Assembly: GCA_947303625.1 (NCBI GenBank)
Contig: CAMYYV010000006.1
Location: 1-53,422, forward strand
DNA: 53,422 nt
Source: an uncultured Bacteroidales bacterium
GTDB taxonomy: Bacteria > Bacteroidota > Bacteroidia > Bacteroidales > F082
Direction of reading: 5' to 3'
Shown here: one piece after another, positions 49,350-53,422 of the stretch
How the letters are laid out: the number at the start of each line of letters is the position of its first letter
How positions within the stretch are numbered: the first letter of the stretch is position 1
The notes under the pieces: generated by a model
What the model saw: only the letters and a program-made list of their open reading frames with translations
Database searches by the model: none
Told to the model about the DNA's origin: nothing
Translations under genes and position numbers: made by a program

Positions 49350-52193
49350 ATGGAAACCACAGAGAAAAAACTCTTCCTATTAGATGCCTACGCGCTGATT
49401 TACAGGGCTTTCTTCGCCATGAGCAAGAACCCGCGCCTCAACTCGAAAGGGGTCAACACCTCAGCCGTGATGGGCTTCCTCAACTCGCTCTACGAAATCC
49501 TGCAGAAAGAAAAACCCACCCATATCGGCGTGGCCTTCGACGTGGCCGGCACCGCCCAGCGACAGGCCGAATACAGCGAATACAAGGCCAACCGCGAGAA
49601 GATGCCCGACGACCTCCGCGATGCCATACCTTATATTATTAGGCTCATCGAGGGCTTCAACATCCCTGTCTACGGCGTGGAAGGCTATGAGGCCGACGAC
49701 GTCATCGGCACCCTGTCGAAGAAAGCGGAACAACAAGGCTTCACCACCTATATGATGACGCCCGACAAGGACTTCGGACAATTAGTGACGGACAACATCC
49801 TGCTCTACAAGCCCGCCAAGTTCGGCGAGCCAGCACAGGTTTGGGGACCAAAAGAGGTCTGCGAACGCTATGGCATCAAAGAACCCAAGCAACTCATAGA
49901 CATCCTCGGTCTCTGGGGCGATGCCTCCGACAACATCCCGGGCATCCCTGGTATAGGTGAGAAGACAGCGGCCATCTTGGTGGGAAAATACGGCAGCGTG
50001 GAGAATCTCATTGCCCATGCCGATGAACTGAAAGGCAAACAAAAAGAGAACGTCATCATGTTTGCCGAGCAGGGACTGATGTCAAAGAGTCTGGCCACCA
50101 TTAACCTTGAGGTGCCCGTCAAATTTAACGAAGAGGAACTGAAAGCCAAGGAACCTGATGTTCCTGCGCTAATGGCGTTGTTTGAGGAGTTGGAGTTCAA
50201 GACCTTTGCCAAGCGTTTCCTGGACGACTACAAGAAATCCCACGACGGACAGCCTGTCATCGAGACACCTGCACCCAAACCCGCCATCCCCGAACCGTCC
50301 ACCGAAGCCCCTACCCCTTCGGGCGCTTTCGACCTCTTCCATCAAGGTGGCGAGACGGATGACCTGCTTGTCTTCTCCGACAAGGACTCGGCCAAGAACG
50401 TGGTACACAACTACCAGCTCGTGGAATCGGATGCCGACATTCAGGCCTTGGTAGCGCTTTTATCCAAACAGAAGCAAATCGTCTTCGACACCGAGACAAC
50501 CAACATCGATGTGTATTCCGCCGAACTTGTAGGCCTTTCCTTCGCCATCAAGGCACACGAGGCCTGGTATCTTTCCATGCCTGCTGACCGTGATGAATGC
50601 CAGAAGAAACTAGAGTTATTGCGGCCTTTGTTTGAGGACGAAAGCATCATGAAAATCGGGCAGAACCTGAAATACGACATCTCCATGCTGGCGCAATACG
50701 GCATCAGCGTGAAAGGCAAGCTCTTCGACACTATGCTGGCCCATTACCTCCTCGAACCCGAGCAACGCCACAATATGGATTACCTCGCCGAGGTCTATCT
50801 CAACTATATCACCATCCCCATCGAAGACCTGATCGGCAAAGGACGCATGCAGAAGACCATGCGCGAAGTACCAGTGAATCTGGTCAAGGAATATGCCGCC
50901 GAGGATGCCGACATCACGCTGCAACTCTATGAGAAGCTGCTACCCCTGTTGAAGGAAAACGGCGTGGAGAAGCTGTTCTATGAGATAGAGATGCCTTTGG
51001 TGCCCGTGCTCAGCCGCATGGAAGCCAACGGCGTGCGTATCGACACGGAGAACCTGAAACAAATCAGCGACGAGTTCGGCATCGAAATCCATAAAATAGA
51101 AGAAAAGATTTACGAGCTAGCGGGCATGCCCTTCAACATCGCCTCGCCGAAACAATTGGGTGAAATCCTCTTCGAGCGCCTACATATCGACGAAAAGGCC
51201 AAGAAAACCAAGACGGGACAATACGCCACAGGTGAGGATGTACTGCAGAAGCTGTCGCACAAGCATCCCATCATCCAATTGATTCTGGACTACCGCTCGC
51301 TCACCAAGCTGAAGTCGACCTATCTGGATGCGCTGCCGGCATTGGTCAACCCGAAGGACGGGCTCATCCACACCTCCTACAACCAAGCCGTGACGGCCAC
51401 CGGGCGCTTGAGCTCCAACAACCCCAACCTGCAGAACATCCCCGTGCGCACGGCTCAAGGCCGCGAAATCCGTCGCGCTTTCGTGCCACGCAGTTCAGAA
51501 TACACCCTTTTGGCCGCCGATTACAGCCAGATCGAGTTGCGTATCATCGCCCATCTGAGTCAAGATCCTGCCATGGTGAACGACTTCAACCTCGGCCACG
51601 ACATCCACGCCGCCACGGCGGCCAAGGTGTTCCACGTGCCTATGGACCAAGTCACCAAAGAACAGCGCAGCCGCGCCAAAGCGGTCAACTTTGGCATTAT
51701 TTATGGCATGTCGGCTTTCGGTCTGGCCGAGCGCATGGAGCTCTCGCGCAGCGAGGCCGCCGATATCATCAAAAAGTATTTCGAGGAGTATGCGGGTATC
51801 AAGGAATACATGAACCGCAGCATCGCCCTGGCGCGTGAACGCGGCTATGCCGAGACCATCTTGGGTCGCCGCCGTTACCTGCGCGACATTAACGGTGCCA
51901 ACAGCGTGGTGCGCGGCTTTGCCGAACGCAACGCCATCAACGCACCCATCCAAGGCAGCTCGGCCGACATGATCAAGATTGCCATGATCGGCATCCATCA
52001 GGAGCTGGAACGCTTGAAGATGCAGTCGAAGATGATTCTTCAAGTGCACGATGAATTGGTCTTCGACGCGCACCTGGATGAACTCGACGACCTCAAGACC
52101 ATCGTTCAAGATAAGATGGTGAATGCCTTGCCGCTCTCCGTACCGGTGGTGGTGGAGATGAATACTGGGGACAACTGGTTAGAGGCGCATTGA
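49350..52193 (+). CDS. polA: DNA polymerase I
   Basis: This repair and Okazaki-processing polymerase has 947 residues. The 5'-3' exonuclease domain (about 1-290) begins KLFLLDAYALIYRAFFAM and has GVEGYEADDVIGTL and MMTPDKDFGQLV. The 3'-5' exonuclease (about 340-540) keeps the D-x-E site in IVFDTETTNIDV, so proofreading is probably active, unlike in some polA proteins. The polymerase domain has motif A LLAADYSQIELRIIAHLSQD (about 722-741), motif B RSRAKAVNFGIIYGMSAFGL (about 773-792) and motif C LQVHDELVFD (about 897-906). A Pro-rich linker (about 305-330) joins the first two domains. Confidence 0.97.
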   Translation: METTEKKLFLLDAYALIYRAFFAMSKNPRLNSKGVNTSAVMGFLNSLYEILQKEKPTHIGVAFDVAGTAQRQAEYSEYKANREKMPDDLRDAIPYIIRLIEGFNIPVYGVEGYEADDVIGTLSKKAEQQGFTTYMMTPDKDFGQLVTDNILLYKPAKFGEPAQVWGPKEVCERYGIKEPKQLIDILGLWGDASDNIPGIPGIGEKTAAILVGKYGSVENLIAHADELKGKQKENVIMFAEQGLMSKSLATINLEVPVKFNEEELKAKEPDVPALMALFEELEFKTFAKRFLDDYKKSHDGQPVIETPAPKPAIPEPSTEAPTPSGAFDLFHQGGETDDLLVFSDKDSAKNVVHNYQLVESDADIQALVALLSKQKQIVFDTETTNIDVYSAELVGLSFAIKAHEAWYLSMPADRDECQKKLELLRPLFEDESIMKIGQNLKYDISMLAQYGISVKGKLFDTMLAHYLLEPEQRHNMDYLAEVYLNYITIPIEDLIGKGRMQKTMREVPVNLVKEYAAEDADITLQLYEKLLPLLKENGVEKLFYEIEMPLVPVLSRMEANGVRIDTENLKQISDEFGIEIHKIEEKIYELAGMPFNIASPKQLGEILFERLHIDEKAKKTKTGQYATGEDVLQKLSHKHPIIQLILDYRSLTKLKSTYLDALPALVNPKDGLIHTSYNQAVTATGRLSSNNPNLQNIPVRTAQGREIRRAFVPRSSEYTLLAADYSQIELRIIAHLSQDPAMVNDFNLGHDIHAATAAKVFHVPMDQVTKEQRSRAKAVNFGIIYGMSAFGLAERMELSRSEAADIIKKYFEEYAGIKEYMNRSIALARERGYAETILGRRRYLRDINGANSVVRGFAERNAINAPIQGSSADMIKIAMIGIHQELERLKMQSKMILQVHDELVFDAHLDELDDLKTIVQDKMVNALPLSVPVVVEMNTGDNWLEAH

Positions 52194-52229
52194 TTTCCTA
52201 TCACCCCTACGGGGTTCTATCGACCATAA

Positions 52230-52268
52230 CGAAAATAGGCGAGGGTTTACACCCCCGCCTATTTTTCG
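52230..52268. terminator. Bidirectional terminator between polA and metG
   Basis: CGAAAATAGGCG and GGG pair with CCC and CGCCTATTTTTCG, a stem of about 15 bp with a small loop and A/T-rich ends on both sides. It can end polA transcription on the plus strand and metG on the minus strand. It is flanked by short palindromes CCCCTACGGGG (52204-52214) and TCCCTGCGGGA (52272-52282), which look like another repeat family. Confidence 0.8.
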
Positions 52269-52283
52269 TTGTCCCTGCGGGAT

Positions 52284-53422
52284 TTAACCTACCGAGCAAC
52301 CCGGCGCTACCATGTCGCTAGGCGTCAGCAGCACGAGGCGACCGTCCTTGTCCTCGGCGGAGAGGATCATGCCCTCACTAACCACGCCCTTGAGCTTGCG
52401 CGGCTCGAAGTTGGCGACGAAGCAGACCTGCTTGCCTACCAACTTCTCAGGTTCGGTGTAGTACTTGGCGATGCCGCTGACGATGGTACGCTTCTGCATG
52501 CCGTCATCGATAAGGAATTGAAGCAGTTTGTCAGCCTTCGGCACCTTCTGGCACTCGAGGATGGTACCCACGCGGACGTCCACCTTCATGTAATCGTCGA
52601 AACTGACCACGGGCTTCACTTCGGCGGGCTTCCATGCGTTGAGCTGGTTGGCTTTCTTGGTGTCCTCTAACTTCTGTAGCTGGGCGGCAACCACGCTGTC
52701 CTCGACCTTCTCGAAAAGCAGCTCGGGCTGACCAATCACCAGGCCTTCAGGCAACAAAACCGTTTTTTCCGCATCGTCCCAGCCCTTGAACAACAAATGT
52801 ATCATCGCTTGCAGCTTCTTCGCGCTGAAAGGCAGGAAGGGCTCACTCAAGATGGCCAAGTGCGCCACAATTTGCAGGCTGACCGCCATCACCGTTTTCA
52901 CCCTTTCAGGGTCAGTCTTAATCTGCTTCCAAGGTTCATTGTCGGTGAGGTATTTGTTGCCGAGACGGGCCAAGTTCATCAGCTCGTTGAGGGCTTCGCG
53001 GAACTTGTAAGTCTCAACCAGGCGACCAATCTTGGCCGCATAGCCGTTCATTTCGGAGATGACAGCCTGGTCGGTATCGTTCATACCCACTAAAGCAGGC
53101 ACAGCACCTTCATAGTATTTATGCGTCAACACGAGGGTGCGGTTGACAAAGTTGCCGAAGATGGCCAACAACTCGTTGTTGTTGCGGTCTTGGTAATCCT
53201 TCCAAGTAAAGTTGTTGTCCTTGGTCTCGGGTGCGTTGGCGGTGAGCACATAACGCAACACATCCTGTTTGCCGGGGAACTCCACAAGGTACTCATGAAG
53301 CCACACGGCCCAGTTGCGCGAGGTCGAGATCTTGTCGTTCTCGAGGTTGAGGAACTCGTTGGCGGGAACGTTGTCGGGCATGATATAGTCGCCGTAGGCT
53401 TTCATCATGCAGGGGAAGATGA
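52284..53422 (-). CDS. metG: Methionyl-tRNA synthetase, C-terminal part (cut by window edge)
   Basis: The gene is open to the window end, so only the 3' 379 codons are seen; the catalytic Rossmann fold and HIGH motif lie outside. The visible part starts [19 protein letters not shown]. The KMSKS-type ATP motif is [12 protein letters not shown]. The anticodon-binding helical domain follows, and the C-terminal 105 residues form an EMAPII/OB-fold tRNA-binding domain: [57 protein letters not shown]. It ends 91 nt after the polA stop, facing it. Confidence 0.94.
   Translation of the reverse strand, partial: IFPCMMKAYGDYIMPDNVPANEFLNLENDKISTSRNWAVWLHEYLVEFPGKQDVLRYVLTANAPETKDNNFTWKDYQDRNNNELLAIFGNFVNRTLVLTHKYYEGAVPALVGMNDTDQAVISEMNGYAAKIGRLVETYKFREALNELMNLARLGNKYLTDNEPWKQIKTDPERVKTVMAVSLQIVAHLAILSEPFLPFSAKKLQAMIHLLFKGWDDAEKTVLLPEGLVIGQPELLFEKVEDSVVAAQLQKLEDTKKANQLNAWKPAEVKPVVSFDDYMKVDVRVGTILECQKVPKADKLLQFLIDDGMQKRTIVSGIAKYYTEPEKLVGKQVCFVANFEPRKLKGVVSEGMILSAEDKDGRLVLLTPSDMVAPGCSVG

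Overview
The window looks like a chromosomal segment of a member of the Bacteroidota, most likely order Bacteroidales. Three things point there. Promoters carry a TAnnTTTG -7 box, often followed by CAGCC or CGCC. There are many Bacteroidota-typical families: DUF4270, DUF4468, a GIN-domain lipoprotein, an IPExxxVDY protein, an OprO/P-type porin, GH92 and a type IX secretion (T9SS) C-terminal sorting domain. Gene orders such as acpP-fabF-rnc-IPExxxVDY also fit. No rRNA, tRNA, CRISPR array, integrase or transposase was seen.

Layout. 45-7274: two small lipoproteins, a DASS-type anion transporter, a CYTH phosphatase-like protein with a CYTH-like partner, and a porin followed by a lamin-tail lipoprotein. 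7476-10093: asd, ribF, rlmH. 10263-16611: a GIN lipoprotein and a DUF4468 protein leading into a lower mevalonate pathway cluster (class II HMG-CoA reductase, GYDIA-family GHMP kinase, diphosphomevalonate decarboxylase, mevalonate kinase) and a GtrA-like membrane protein. 16608-22444: a lipoprotein, recG, a GH92 alpha-mannosidase and a secreted zincin-like protein. 22533-30035: an AT-richer accessory block, all on the minus strand. 30038-35610: a T9SS-exported adhesin-like protein, an EFR1-type ferredoxin, a MATE transporter, a DUF2461 protein and a CapA lipoprotein. 35642-39819: pheS, a cyclophilin lipoprotein, a DUF4270 lipoprotein and a GT5-like protein. 39937-46318: meaB, several unknowns, glnA and a GT39 glycosyltransferase. 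46302-53422: IPExxxVDY, rnc, fabF, acpP, polA and the 3' part of metG.

The most unusual region is the accessory block. Two operons are preceded by the same 84-nt leader module (26213-26296 and 29005-29088). Each module has an inverted repeat that overlaps the start codon and a promoter-like sequence unlike the normal housekeeping -7 box. The block holds an excisionase-like HTH protein, a 447-residue protein of a widespread unknown family, a metallophosphoesterase, two small unknowns, a phage-type AAA+ ATPase and a 536-residue unknown. A sigma-factor-like gene with a long C-terminal extension lies directly upstream. I infer that these genes form one co-regulated system; its function is not known to me.

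The second striking theme is a set of short palindromic repeat families. Most copies are intergenic. Two families have entered reading frames without breaking them: the GYDIA kinase (two insertions), the diphosphomevalonate decarboxylase and the EFR1 ferredoxin. The inserted DNA adds peptides such as VPEPVEGP, much like the Rickettsia palindromic elements.
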